Part shown: positions 55,275 to 63,873 of the stretch, one piece after another
How positions within the stretch are numbered: position 1 is the first letter of the stretch
Layout of the letters: each line of letters begins with the position of its first letter
NCBI RefSeq assembly: GCF_022637415.1
Contig: NZ_CP093340.1
Span: forward strand, 1,984,001-2,048,000
DNA: 64,000 nucleotides
Source of the DNA: Luteimonas sp. S4-F44
GTDB lineage: Bacteria; Pseudomonadota; Gammaproteobacteria; Xanthomonadales; Xanthomonadaceae
Reading direction: 5' to 3'
Notes under the pieces: generated by a model
Seen by the model: the letters and a program-made list of their open reading frames with translations, nothing else
Database searches by the model: none
What the model was told of the DNA's origin: nothing
Made by a program: the position numbers and the translations under genes

Positions 55275-55427
55275 GGCGAAGATCCAAAAAAGCGCACGAC
55301 GGCACAGCCGGCGACCATAGCCAGCCCGGCGCCCGCCGACAACATCCATCGGTCGCGCTCGCGGTTAATGTGCCGTCAAGCGCAGCCGCCTGTGCGGTCA
55401 CGTCCGCATCATAGGCCGCTTGCGAGC

Positions 55428-56294
55428 ATGCGCGTCATGCCAGTCGCTCCCGATCCACGTCGCCCCCATTCCGAAACTTTTCTCACCCCGAGCACCCCGC
55501 CTGCGCTGCGGCTGCGCGAAGACGCTTGGGATCTGGTCGCTGCCGATGGCCCGGTCATCACGACCGCGATCCACGACGGTCACCTGCTGCGGCCTGCGTT
55601 GCACGACCGTGTCGCGCTCGATGAGGATGCGCGATGGCGCGAAGAGGACCCGCTGACCAGTCTGCTCGGACAGGTCGGCGATGTGCGCCTGCGTGTGCGC
55701 ACGTCGCGCTTCGAAGTCGACCTCAACCGGCCGCGCGAACAGGCGATCTACGCCGCGCCCGAAGCCGCCTGGGGCCTGCAGGTCTGGGCGTCGCCACTGA
55801 CCGAAGCCGAACGCGCAGCGTCGCTGGCGCTGTACGACCGCTTCTATGCGATGGTCGGCGAACTGATCGATCGCACGGTCGATCGCTGGGGCTGCGCCCT
55901 GTTGATTGACCTCCACAGCTACAACCATCGCCGCGATGGCGCCGACGCCGATCCGGCGCCCCAGGCCGACAATCCGGATATCGAGCTGGGCGTGACCACG
56001 CTCGACCACGCCCGCTGGGGCGGCACCGCGCGATGCTTCGCCAATGTGCTGCGCCGGCATCCGGTGCGCAGCGTGCTGCCCGACGTGCGCTGCAATGTGC
56101 GGTTCCCGACCGGTGGTCATTTCCCCGAGTGGGTCTACGCACACTGGGGAGACCGCGTCTGCACGATCTCGCCCGAGTACAAGAAGATCTTCATGGACGA
56201 GTGGAGCGGCCAGGTCGACATCCCCGCGCTCTATGCCCTGCGCGACGGGCTGCAGCAGGCCGTGGAGGCGGTCCGACCGGAGTTCCTGGCATGA
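55428..56294 (+). CDS. N-formylglutamate amidohydrolase-family protein
   Basis: Protein of 288 residues of the FGase fold (PF05013 type). TAIHDGHLLRPAL, VDLNRPREQAIY, LIDLHSYNHRRDG and ELGVTTLDHARWGG are typical, with the histidines and glutamates expected to hold a metal. Classic members finish histidine degradation, but no hut genes are here. Instead it is followed, with a four-base overlap, by a DUF1704/MATCAP-like metallopeptidase and an ATP-grasp ligase. The real substrate may therefore be a modified amino acid or peptide. A second ATG nine bases later is a possible start. Confidence 0.85.
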   Translation: MRVMPVAPDPRRPHSETFLTPSTPPALRLREDAWDLVAADGPVITTAIHDGHLLRPALHDRVALDEDARWREEDPLTSLLGQVGDVRLRVRTSRFEVDLNRPREQAIYAAPEAAWGLQVWASPLTEAERAASLALYDRFYAMVGELIDRTVDRWGCALLIDLHSYNHRRDGADADPAPQADNPDIELGVTTLDHARWGGTARCFANVLRRHPVRSVLPDVRCNVRFPTGGHFPEWVYAHWGDRVCTISPEYKKIFMDEWSGQVDIPALYALRDGLQQAVEAVRPEFLA

Positions 56295-57514
56295 GCGCCG
56301 AGGTCGTTGCGCGCGCCCTGCCACGGGCGCGCGCCCTGCCCCCGGTGGCCGCGCAGATCGATCAGACGCTCGCGGACATGGACGCGCAACTCGATTGGTT
56401 GATCGCGCTGTCGCCGCTCGACGGCGAGGCCTTGTGGCGCCAGTTCGATGCCAGCGGTCGGATGGTCGAACCCCCACTGCGCTATGTGGATCTGGAGACC
56501 GATCTGGCGGCGGCCCGCCGCACGCTCGATGCGCTGCCGATCGGCGAGGTCGCGCCGCCCGCACTGCAGGCGCTGCTGGCCGAGAAGCAACGCGAACTCA
56601 GCCGCATGATCGACCTGGTGCAGGCGCGCGACCAACCGGACTTCATCGCCGCCAGCATCGCCCTGTTCGGGGACGTCGAGCCCGACCTGCTGGCGCTGGC
56701 CCGACGCATCCTCATCGACGTGCCGGCGGGCGAGCCGCTGGTCGCCGATGCTGGCATCGACGAGGTCCGCGCCGCGGTCGAGGCGGAGATCGACTGGTAT
56801 CGCGCGCAAGCGCCCGACTTCCATATTGAAGTCGTGGTCGATACCGACATCAGCTCGATGCTGATGGTGTCCCACGGCACGTTCTACATCGACGGCAACA
56901 TCCGCCTGCCCCATGCGCGCGTCGATCCCTTGATCCAGCACGAGATCGGCACCCACGTGGTGACCCGTCACAACGGCCAGCAGCAGGCGCTGCGCCAGTT
57001 GCAGGTCGGCCTGGCGCAGTACGACCCGACCCAGGAAGGCCTGGGCGTGCTGGCCGAGTATCTCGCCGGCTACCTGCCCGGCGAACGCCTGCGCGTGCTC
57101 GCCGCGCGCGTCGTCGCCGCGGCGATGGCCGCCAACGGCGAAGGCCTGCCGGCAATCTTCGACCGGCTGCATACCCACCATGCGCTGCCGACCGACGATG
57201 CCTTCGATGTCGCGCTGCGTGCGCGTCGCGGTGGTGGCCTGACCAAGGATGCGGTCTATCTGCGCGGCGTGCGCGACCTGCTGGCCTACCTCGCCGCCGA
57301 CGGTGAGTTCGATGCGCTGTTCCTGGGCAAGTTCGCCCTGTCGCAGCTGGACCTGCTCCAGACCCTGATCGACGACGGCTGGGTCGTGCCGCCCGCCCTG
57401 CTGCCCCACTACGCCGCCGCCGACGACTTTTCCACCCGCCTCGACGCGTGCCGCCGCACGCCGGTCGAATGCCTCCACCAGACCCACCGTCCCCCGGAAT
57501 CCACCACACCATGA
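56291..57514 (+). CDS. DUF1704/MATCAP-like metallopeptidase (flavohemoglobin expression-modulating QEGLA motif protein)
   Basis: Protein of 407 residues. H217, E218 and H222 in LIQHEIGTHVV form an HExxxH zinc site, and E249 in PTQEGLGVLAEYLAG is at the right distance (27 residues on) to be the third ligand; this is the so-called QEGLA motif, here QEGLG. The same family includes vertebrate MATCAP1, a tubulin tyrosine carboxypeptidase. Bacterial members have no proven function; the name refers only to a reported effect on flavohemoglobin expression. No signal peptide, so cytosolic. It overlaps both its neighbours by four bases. Confidence 0.88.
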   Translation: MSAEVVARALPRARALPPVAAQIDQTLADMDAQLDWLIALSPLDGEALWRQFDASGRMVEPPLRYVDLETDLAAARRTLDALPIGEVAPPALQALLAEKQRELSRMIDLVQARDQPDFIAASIALFGDVEPDLLALARRILIDVPAGEPLVADAGIDEVRAAVEAEIDWYRAQAPDFHIEVVVDTDISSMLMVSHGTFYIDGNIRLPHARVDPLIQHEIGTHVVTRHNGQQQALRQLQVGLAQYDPTQEGLGVLAEYLAGYLPGERLRVLAARVVAAAMAANGEGLPAIFDRLHTHHALPTDDAFDVALRARRGGGLTKDAVYLRGVRDLLAYLAADGEFDALFLGKFALSQLDLLQTLIDDGWVVPPALLPHYAAADDFSTRLDACRRTPVECLHQTHRPPESTTP

Positions 57515-58581
57515 GCGCCAGCGAGCACGCCCCGATGCGATTGGGCTTCGTCGTCAACGACGTCGACACCGAACAGGACCACTACACCACCATTCGGCTC
57601 GCCCGGCAGGCGGTCCATCGCGGCCACCGGGTCGCGCTGATCGGACTGGGTGACTTCACCTACGATGCCGGTGGCACCATCCGTGCCTGCGCGCGGATTC
57701 CGCGCCTGGACCGCTACGAAGACGACCGCGTCCTGCTCGCCGACCTCCAGGGCCCCGAGCGCCAGACCGAACGGATCTCGGTGCAGGATCTGGATGTGCT
57801 GATGCTGCGCAGCGATCCGGCCGAAGAGCTGGTCGAGCGCCCCTGGGCACCGAGTAGCGCGCTGCTGTTCGCCCAGTTGGTGGCGCTGCACGATGTGCTC
57901 GTCGTCAACGACCCCACGCATCTGACCGACGCGTCCAACAAGACCTATTTCCAGCATTTTCCCGAAGACGTGCGCCCGGTCACCTGCATCAGCCGCGATG
58001 CCGAGGAGATCAAGTCGTTCATCGCCGCCCATGACGGGCGCGGCGTGATCAAGCCGCTGCAGGGCTCGGGTGGCCAGGGCGTGTTCGTCGTCGATGGCAA
58101 CGGCACCGGCAACCTCAACCAGATGATCGACGCGGTAACCCGCGACGGCTACGCGATCGCGCAGGAATATCTGCCCGGCGCCAAGAACGGCGACCTGCGG
58201 CTGCTGATGCTCAATGGCCGGCCGCTGGAGGTCGATGGCACTTACGCCTGCATCCACCGCTACAACGACAGCGGCGACGCACGCAGCAACATCAGCGCCG
58301 GCGGCAAGTACGAGATGGCCGTGCCCGATGCCGATGCGCTGCGCCTAGCCGAACTGGTGGCGCCGAAGCTGATCCGCGACGGCATGTATTTCGTCGGTCT
58401 GGACATCGTCGGCGACAAGTTGATGGAAGTGAACGTCGACACTCCCGGTGGCATCAACATGGTCGAAGAACTGACTGGCCTGGACTTCAGCGGCGCGATC
58501 CTCGACGACCTGGAGCGCAAGCTGCGCCTGCGTCGCCATTACGGTCGGACGCTCGGCAACGCCGAACTGGCGATGCTTTAA
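57511..58581 (+). CDS. glutathione-synthetase-like ATP-grasp ligase
   Basis: ATP-grasp protein of 356 residues. The N-terminal domain begins RLGFVVNDVDTEQDHYTT; NDPTHLTDASNKTYF, VIKPLQGSGGQGVFVV and FVGLDIVGDKLMEVNVDTPGG supply the ATP and magnesium site. It resembles GshB but the substrate loops differ, and it is coupled to a carboxypeptidase-like and an FGase-like gene rather than to glutathione genes. It probably joins an amino acid to a carboxylate of unknown identity. The ATG at 57511 overlaps the upstream stop. Confidence 0.88.
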   Translation: MSASEHAPMRLGFVVNDVDTEQDHYTTIRLARQAVHRGHRVALIGLGDFTYDAGGTIRACARIPRLDRYEDDRVLLADLQGPERQTERISVQDLDVLMLRSDPAEELVERPWAPSSALLFAQLVALHDVLVVNDPTHLTDASNKTYFQHFPEDVRPVTCISRDAEEIKSFIAAHDGRGVIKPLQGSGGQGVFVVDGNGTGNLNQMIDAVTRDGYAIAQEYLPGAKNGDLRLLMLNGRPLEVDGTYACIHRYNDSGDARSNISAGGKYEMAVPDADALRLAELVAPKLIRDGMYFVGLDIVGDKLMEVNVDTPGGINMVEELTGLDFSGAILDDLERKLRLRRHYGRTLGNAELAML

Positions 58582-58638
58582 CACCTCGCGCCGAACGGTC
58601 ACAGGACCGTGCGGCGCGTGCCGTCTAACGACAGCCGA

Positions 58639-60957
58639 TCACCCCGGCGCCGGGCCTGCGGGCACCGGCGCGTCGCTGTGTCCCCGCACGATCCGGACCG
58701 GCACCGATTTCGCGGCCGGCACGTGGCTGTCGATCGCGTGGTGGGCGACCGGGATCAGCGGATTGCATTCGGGGTAATAGGCGGCGATGCACCCGGCCGG
58801 AATCAGATACGGCACCACGCGCAGCCCACCGACCTCGCGGCGGACACCATCGTCGACATCGGTGGCCAGCGCGATCTCCTCGCCCTCCTGGATGCCGAGC
58901 GCACGGATGTCCTCGGCGTTCATCAGCACGACGCGACGCGTCCCTTCGATCCCGCGGAACCGGTCGCGATAGCCGTAGACTGTGGTGTTGAACTGGTCGT
59001 TGCTGCGCACCGTCAGCAGCCGGTAGCGCCCCGGACGATCCTCAAATCCAGTCGCCGACAGCACCTCCGGCACGTGGAATTCGGCCTTGCCGCTTTCGGT
59101 CTGCCAGCGCCGCTCGCGCGCCGCGACCGGGCGCGGGAAACCGCCGGGCACGTGCAGCCGCGCGTTGAAATCCGGGAACTGCTCGGGATACGTCGCCTCG
59201 ATCGCGTCGCGGACCTTGGCGTAGTCGTCCACCCAGGCCTGCCAAGGCACCTGCGATGCGTCCGCGACCGTCGCCAGCGCGATGCCGGCGACGATCGCCG
59301 GCTCCGAGCGCAGCTGCGCACTGGCCGGGCGACTCGTGCCGAACGAGGCATGGATGCAGGTGGTGCTGTCCTCGACGGTGACGCGCTGCGGGCCAGTCGC
59401 CTGCACATCCTCCTCGATCCGGCCCAGGCACGGCAGTAGCAGCGCGGTGCGACCGCACAGCAGATGGCTGCGGTTGAGCTTGGTGGCCACCTGCACCGTC
59501 AGTGCCATGTCGCCCCAGCGCGCCTCCAGCGGCCCGGTCTCGGGCGCGGCGCGTGCGAAGTTGCCGCCCAGCCCGATGAACGCATGGACCGAGCCGTCGA
59601 GAATGCCCTCGACGGTCGAGACCGTATCGCGGCCCTTCTTGCGCGGCGCCTGGAACCCATACTGCGCCTCGAGGCGGTCGAGCGGCACCAGCTCGGGCTT
59701 TTCGGAGATGCCGACGGTGCGCTGGCCCTGGACGTTGGAATGCCCGCGCACCGGGCAAATGCCGGCGCCCGGCCGGCCGACGTTGCCGCGCATCAGCGCC
59801 AGGTTGCACAGCATGCGGACGTTGTCGACGCCGTGGCGATGCTGGGTCAGCCCCATGCCGTAGATCAGGATGGTCGCCTTGGCCCGGGCGTAGACGCCGG
59901 CGGCGGCTTCCATATCGGCGCGCGACAGGCCCGATTCGCGCTCCAGGTCCGCCCAGTCGCTGGCGCGCAGCGACGCGGCGAACGCCTCGAAGCCGTGGGT
60001 GTGCTCGGCGATGAAGTCCACGTCGAGCACCCGCGGCTCGCCGGCGGCCACGGCGGCATCGTCGAGCGCCAATACGGCCTTGGCGATGCCCTGCAGCACC
60101 GACAGGTCGCTGCCGGCGCGCACCTGGAAGTAGGCATTACTGATGCGCGTCGACTGGCCGGTCGCCATCGCCAACGGCTCCTGCGGATTGGTGAACCGCT
60201 CCCAGCCGCGTTCGTACAGCGGGTTGAAGGTGATGATTTCCGCGCCGCGCCGGCTGGCGTCCTGCAGCGGGTGCAGCATGCGCGGGCTGTTGACGCCGAC
60301 GTTCTGGCCAAACGACAGAATGCAGTCGCAGTGCTCGAAGTCGTCCAGCAGCACCGTGCCCACCGGCACGCCGATGCTCCGGGGCAGCCCCACCGACGTG
60401 CTCTCGTGACACATGTTGGAGCTGTCGGGCAGATTGTTGTTGCCGTACACCCGCGCCAGCAGTCCGTACATGTACGAGGTCTCCAGCGAGGCGCGGCCGG
60501 ACGCGTAGAACACCACGCGCTCACGCTCGAGCGCACGCAGCTCACGGCCGATCAGCGCGAAGGCCTCGTCCCAGGCGATCGGGACGTAGCGATCGCGCTG
60601 CACGTCGTAGCGCATCGGCTCGACCAGCCGGCCTTGCGCTTCGAGATCGTAGTCGGCCCATTGCCGCAGTTCGGACACCGGGTGGGCCTCGAAGAACGCA
60701 GCGTCGGCGCGCGCTTCGTCGAGTTCCCACATCGTCGCCTTGGCGCCGTTCTCGCAGAACTCGAACGCGTGGGCCTCGGCCGGCTTGGCCCACGAGCAGC
60801 TCACGCAGGCGAAGCCGTCGACCTTGTTCTGTCGCGCCAGCTGCCGCGCGCCTTCGATGCTGGGGGCGTCGGGCCCCAGGCCGTACCGCGCCAGCGACTG
60901 GACCGAGCCCCAACCACCTGCGGGGCCTTCATAGCGGCCGATCCGGATCTGTGCCAT
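58639..60957 (-). CDS. FdhF/YdeP-family molybdopterin oxidoreductase
   Basis: Cytosolic molybdopterin enzyme of 772 residues. The N-terminus has only the CVSCSW pair instead of the full 4Fe-4S quartet of formate dehydrogenases, as in E. coli YdeP. The molybdenum ligand position is the cysteine in NMCHESTSVGLP. LSFGQNVGVNSPRM, GLTQHRHGVDNVRM and MRGNVGRPGAGICPVRGHSNVQG bind the cofactor, the last split as two motifs. YdeP has been linked to acid resistance; its reaction is unknown. No fdhD or other subunit lies beside it, but a small gene and a Crp-family regulator do. Confidence 0.9.
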   Translation of the reverse strand: MAQIRIGRYEGPAGGWGSVQSLARYGLGPDAPSIEGARQLARQNKVDGFACVSCSWAKPAEAHAFEFCENGAKATMWELDEARADAAFFEAHPVSELRQWADYDLEAQGRLVEPMRYDVQRDRYVPIAWDEAFALIGRELRALERERVVFYASGRASLETSYMYGLLARVYGNNNLPDSSNMCHESTSVGLPRSIGVPVGTVLLDDFEHCDCILSFGQNVGVNSPRMLHPLQDASRRGAEIITFNPLYERGWERFTNPQEPLAMATGQSTRISNAYFQVRAGSDLSVLQGIAKAVLALDDAAVAAGEPRVLDVDFIAEHTHGFEAFAASLRASDWADLERESGLSRADMEAAAGVYARAKATILIYGMGLTQHRHGVDNVRMLCNLALMRGNVGRPGAGICPVRGHSNVQGQRTVGISEKPELVPLDRLEAQYGFQAPRKKGRDTVSTVEGILDGSVHAFIGLGGNFARAAPETGPLEARWGDMALTVQVATKLNRSHLLCGRTALLLPCLGRIEEDVQATGPQRVTVEDSTTCIHASFGTSRPASAQLRSEPAIVAGIALATVADASQVPWQAWVDDYAKVRDAIEATYPEQFPDFNARLHVPGGFPRPVAARERRWQTESGKAEFHVPEVLSATGFEDRPGRYRLLTVRSNDQFNTTVYGYRDRFRGIEGTRRVVLMNAEDIRALGIQEGEEIALATDVDDGVRREVGGLRVVPYLIPAGCIAAYYPECNPLIPVAHHAIDSHVPAAKSVPVRIVRGHSDAPVPAGPAPG

Positions 60958-61079
60958 CGTCCGTCCTTACGAGCGAATGACGTCGGACGCTAGCGCGTCA
61001 GCGCTCACGCATACGTGAACACATCGATGTGAACACGCGGATGTCACCCGGACAGCAGGTTGCCATGGCAGGCACGCCC

Positions 61080-61268
61080 TCAATCGGCAAGCTCCCAAAA
61101 GGCCCGGATCAACGGTTCGGCATCGTCCCAGGCCACCGAGTGATCGCGGCGCAGGCGCAGCCATCCGGCCTCCAAGCGCGCGGCGCACGCCTCCCAGGGG
61201 ACCGAGCCCAGGTACTCGCGCGCCATCTGTCCATAGATGCAACACAGTTCGACATCATCGGTGTCCAT
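61080..61268 (-). CDS. small protein upstream of the molybdoenzyme, unknown
   Basis: Protein of 62 residues from the ATG at 61268, with AGGAGC at a good distance. MDTDDVELCCIYGQMAREYL and WEACAARLEAGWLRLRRD suggest a compact helical fold with three cysteines; the tryptophan content is high. No family recognised. It precedes the YdeP-like gene on the same strand by about 120 bases and could be cotranscribed. Confidence 0.65.
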   Translation of the reverse strand: MDTDDVELCCIYGQMAREYLGSVPWEACAARLEAGWLRLRRDHSVAWDDAEPLIRAFWELAD

Positions 61269-61465
61269 ACGACGCTCCTGTCGGTTGTGATCCTGCAGGT
61301 CGAGCCATCCGAGGCGGCCTGCCACGAGCCTGCGACGGCACGTTCCGATGGTCTGTGCGATACCGAACGTATTCATCTGACGTATGCGCGGTTTCGCACA
61401 TACGACACCCCATTCAGCAACGAGAATCCATCGTTGACTGAACGTTTCGGATCCAAGTGCACCGC

Positions 61466-62194
61466 ATGAACAGGAATGCGCCCTGGGCGCCCCTCAATGG
61501 ACTGCTTCAGGACCTCCCGCCGGAGGTCTGCGATCGGATGGGCAAGGATTTGCAGTTGGTCGAACTGCCGGTGGGCAAGGTCCTGCATGAGGCCGGGGCG
61601 AACCGCTCCACGCTGTATTTCCCGCGCGAGGGCATCGTCTCGATCCTGTATGCACTGGAGAACGGCGACACCAGCGAAGTGGCGATGATCGGCAACGAGG
61701 GCGTCGTCGGTGCCGGCTTGCTGGCCGGCTCGCGCAGCGTGCCGCTGCGCGCTGTGGTCCAGGTCGGTGGCGAGGCACTCGCGCTTCGCGCCGAGCTCGC
61801 GCAACGCGAGTTCCAGCTCGGCGGCGCGTTCCAGGCCATCGTGCTGCGCTACATGCAGGCGCTGCTGACGCAGACGGCGATGACCGGGGTCTGCAATCGC
61901 CACCACACGGTGGACCGGCAGCTGTCTCGCTGGCTGTTGCTGGTCAACGACCGTATCGGCACGACCGAGATCAAGATGACGCAGGAGCAGATTGCACACC
62001 TGCTGGGCGTGCGCCGCGAGGGCGTGACCGAGGCCGCGCGCCGGCTGCAGGAGGAAGGGTGCATCCGCTATAGCCGCGGGCTGATCCAGGTCCTCGAACC
62101 GGCCTCGCTGCTCGACCGCGCCTGCGAGTGTTACGAGGTCATCCGTAGCGAGTACGACCGCCTGTTGCGCGAACCGCTGGAGTCCGAACGTTGA
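61466..62194 (+). CDS. Crp/Fnr-family transcriptional regulator
   Basis: Protein of 242 residues. The cyclic-nucleotide-like beta barrel includes FPREGIVSILYALENGDTSEV and EVAMIGNEGVVGAG; the C-terminal winged helix has TQEQIAHLLGVRREGVTEAA as recognition region. The FNR cysteine quartet and the CRP cAMP residues are both absent, so its ligand is unknown. Divergent from the small protein and molybdoenzyme genes, which are likely targets. The ATG at 61466 is chosen over a GTG at 61457. Confidence 0.88.
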   Translation: MNRNAPWAPLNGLLQDLPPEVCDRMGKDLQLVELPVGKVLHEAGANRSTLYFPREGIVSILYALENGDTSEVAMIGNEGVVGAGLLAGSRSVPLRAVVQVGGEALALRAELAQREFQLGGAFQAIVLRYMQALLTQTAMTGVCNRHHTVDRQLSRWLLLVNDRIGTTEIKMTQEQIAHLLGVRREGVTEAARRLQEEGCIRYSRGLIQVLEPASLLDRACECYEVIRSEYDRLLREPLESER

Positions 62195-62264
62195 GGCTGG
62201 CCGTCCTCACCCGACCTTGGCCCGGCACTGCGCCATCATGCGGCCTCCCGACCGGAGGTTTTCA

Positions 62265-62552
62265 ATGAGCCAGACGCCGCCGCGCATCCACGTCGCGCGC
62301 ACCGAGATCGAGGCGCTCGAACGCAACATCGGCCTGCTCAATGACGAGGCCATCGTTCAGGTCATCCTCACCGACGGCACGCAGGTCGAAGGCGTGGTGT
62401 CGGCGCGCCCGACCTTGGAAACGTTCCGCACCGCCGCCGGCGACGAAGGCCACAACGCGCGGTTGCGGCTCGACGACCTGGAAGACCCGGCGGTGCCGCA
62501 CTACGTCTGGGTCGGCGACATCGTCGCGATCGAACAGATCGGCAGCGCCTGA
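62265..62552 (+). CDS. DUF3247 family protein
   Basis: Small soluble protein of 95 residues with an Sm-like beta pattern: VQVILTDGTQVEGVVSARPT, then RLRLDDLEDP and HYVWVGDIVAIEQIG. The family is restricted mainly to xanthomonads and its role is unknown. A GGAGG ribosome-binding site lies a few bases before the ATG. It stands 70 bases after the Crp-family gene. Confidence 0.85.
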   Translation: MSQTPPRIHVARTEIEALERNIGLLNDEAIVQVILTDGTQVEGVVSARPTLETFRTAAGDEGHNARLRLDDLEDPAVPHYVWVGDIVAIEQIGSA

Positions 62553-62577
62553 TCCATCGGGTACGGGGCCCGCACGC

Positions 62578-63183
62578 TCAGCGAGCGTGGGGACCGGCGC
62601 TTGCGCCGCGTGAGGCCATCGAGTCGACGCTATTCGCACCACCAGCTCGCGCCGACACGGGCCGCCGCCGTCGTTCAGCATCTGCCGGCAGTGACCTTGC
62701 CGCAACGTCGGACGGCCGCGGCGGCGGCATCGATGCGGGCCTTGCACACCCGTGATGCGGCCCGTCGCCGTCGAGCGTCAACAACGCCGTCAGCGGAAAC
62801 CGCGCGCCGGACATGTCGTCCTCGCAGCGCATGCGGCGGACGATGAGCACCACATCGCCCGCCTGATCGCGGGCCGCGATGCGCCGCCCATCCGCCGTCA
62901 TCGACGACGATGCGTTCGCGAATCGGCGTGCCGGCCCATCGACTCCAGTGACCAGGACCGTGTCGCCCTCGATCCGGGCTTGCCAGAACGGCTCATTGGT
63001 CGATACGACGACATCGCCATCGAGGGCCGCGCCGTCGACCGTTACGGGCTCGCCACGCTCGCCGCCGCCGTCTGCCGCGACAGACGCGCCGGGACGCGCG
63101 GCAGTTTCGCCGCTCGGCTGGCAGGCGGCCAGCGAGACCGCGCCCAGCGCGAGGGAACAGACGAAGATTCGATGGATGCGCAT
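62578..63183 (-). CDS. lipoprotein with a COG3650-like domain
   Basis: Lipoprotein of 201 residues with lipobox LAAC (C21). The domain contains STNEPFWQARIEGDTVLVTG and a VLIVRRMRCEDDMSGARFP segment, as in COG3650 envelope proteins often found with lysozyme-inhibitor domains. After about residue 150 the sequence turns into Pro/Arg/Ala-rich low complexity, which suggests the natural stop was lost or that a frameshift lies near 62720. It is divergent from the MliC-like gene. Confidence 0.7.
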   Translation of the reverse strand: MRIHRIFVCSLALGAVSLAACQPSGETAARPGASVAADGGGERGEPVTVDGAALDGDVVVSTNEPFWQARIEGDTVLVTGVDGPARRFANASSSMTADGRRIAARDQAGDVVLIVRRMRCEDDMSGARFPLTALLTLDGDGPHHGCARPASMPPPRPSDVAARSLPADAERRRRPVSARAGGANSVDSMASRGASAGPHAR

Positions 63184-63350
63184 GGCAGGCCTCGTGGGAA
63201 TGGCCGCACGATGGTGCCCACCGGACTGTTCGCATCCGGTTACGGCGCCATTGACGCCTGCGCACTCGGCATTGACGCACGCCGGTCCACGATGGTGGCA
63301 CGTCACGCCGGCCACGCCCGGCGGCTTTCGATCACGAACGAGGACTTGCC

Positions 63351-63767
63351 ATGCGCCATGCCGCCCTGCCCGCCGCCTTGATCGGATTGGCGCTTGCCGC
63401 CTGTTCCAACGAGCGCGAGACATCCGCCCCGCCCGCATCGCCGCCCCCCGCCCCTGCGACGATGGAGGCACCGCCGCCCACCGGCTCGCTCGCCGCCCGC
63501 GAAGCGGAGAGTGCGCCACCATCGACGGTTCGCTATCGCTGCGGCGACCACACCTACACCGTCGCCTACGAGGATGACGGCGACACCGCGCTGATGCAGG
63601 TGGACGGCCGCACTCTGAGCTTGCGTACGACGCCGGCCGCGAGTGGTGCCCGCTACGCAGACGACGCGGGCAATGTGCTGTGGACCAAGGGGTCGGACGA
63701 GGCCGACATCACCGTCGACGGTGCACCGGCGCAGGCGTGCAGGACATCGGTGGAGGACGCTGGCTGA
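63351..63767 (+). CDS. MliC-family membrane-bound lysozyme inhibitor
   Basis: Lipoprotein of 138 residues with lipobox LAAC (C18) and a 35-residue Pro/Ala linker. The inhibitor domain has VRYRCGDHTYTVAYEDDGD, LSLRTTPAASGARYAD, WTKGSDEADITVDG and a final CRTS; the SGxRY segment inserts into the c-type lysozyme active site in known members. The two cysteines form the conserved disulfide. It protects peptidoglycan from host or predator lysozyme. Confidence 0.88.
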   Translation: MRHAALPAALIGLALAACSNERETSAPPASPPPAPATMEAPPPTGSLAAREAESAPPSTVRYRCGDHTYTVAYEDDGDTALMQVDGRTLSLRTTPAASGARYADDAGNVLWTKGSDEADITVDGAPAQACRTSVEDAG

Positions 63768-63873
63768 TGCGGCACCCACGCTGTCTTCACACCCCACGCG
63801 CGGGGGACGGGTAGCCTGCGACACGCGCCTCCCCCCATGTCCGTCCCAGGTGTCCACACGCAAGGAGACGATC

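Noticed and set aside
53031..55427. Very long plus-strand open frame continuous with the FGase-like gene
   Set aside because: It is antisense to the S46 peptidase, which has a signal peptide and catalytic motifs. The antisense translation is Arg/Gln/Val-rich without motifs; such shadows are common at this GC content.
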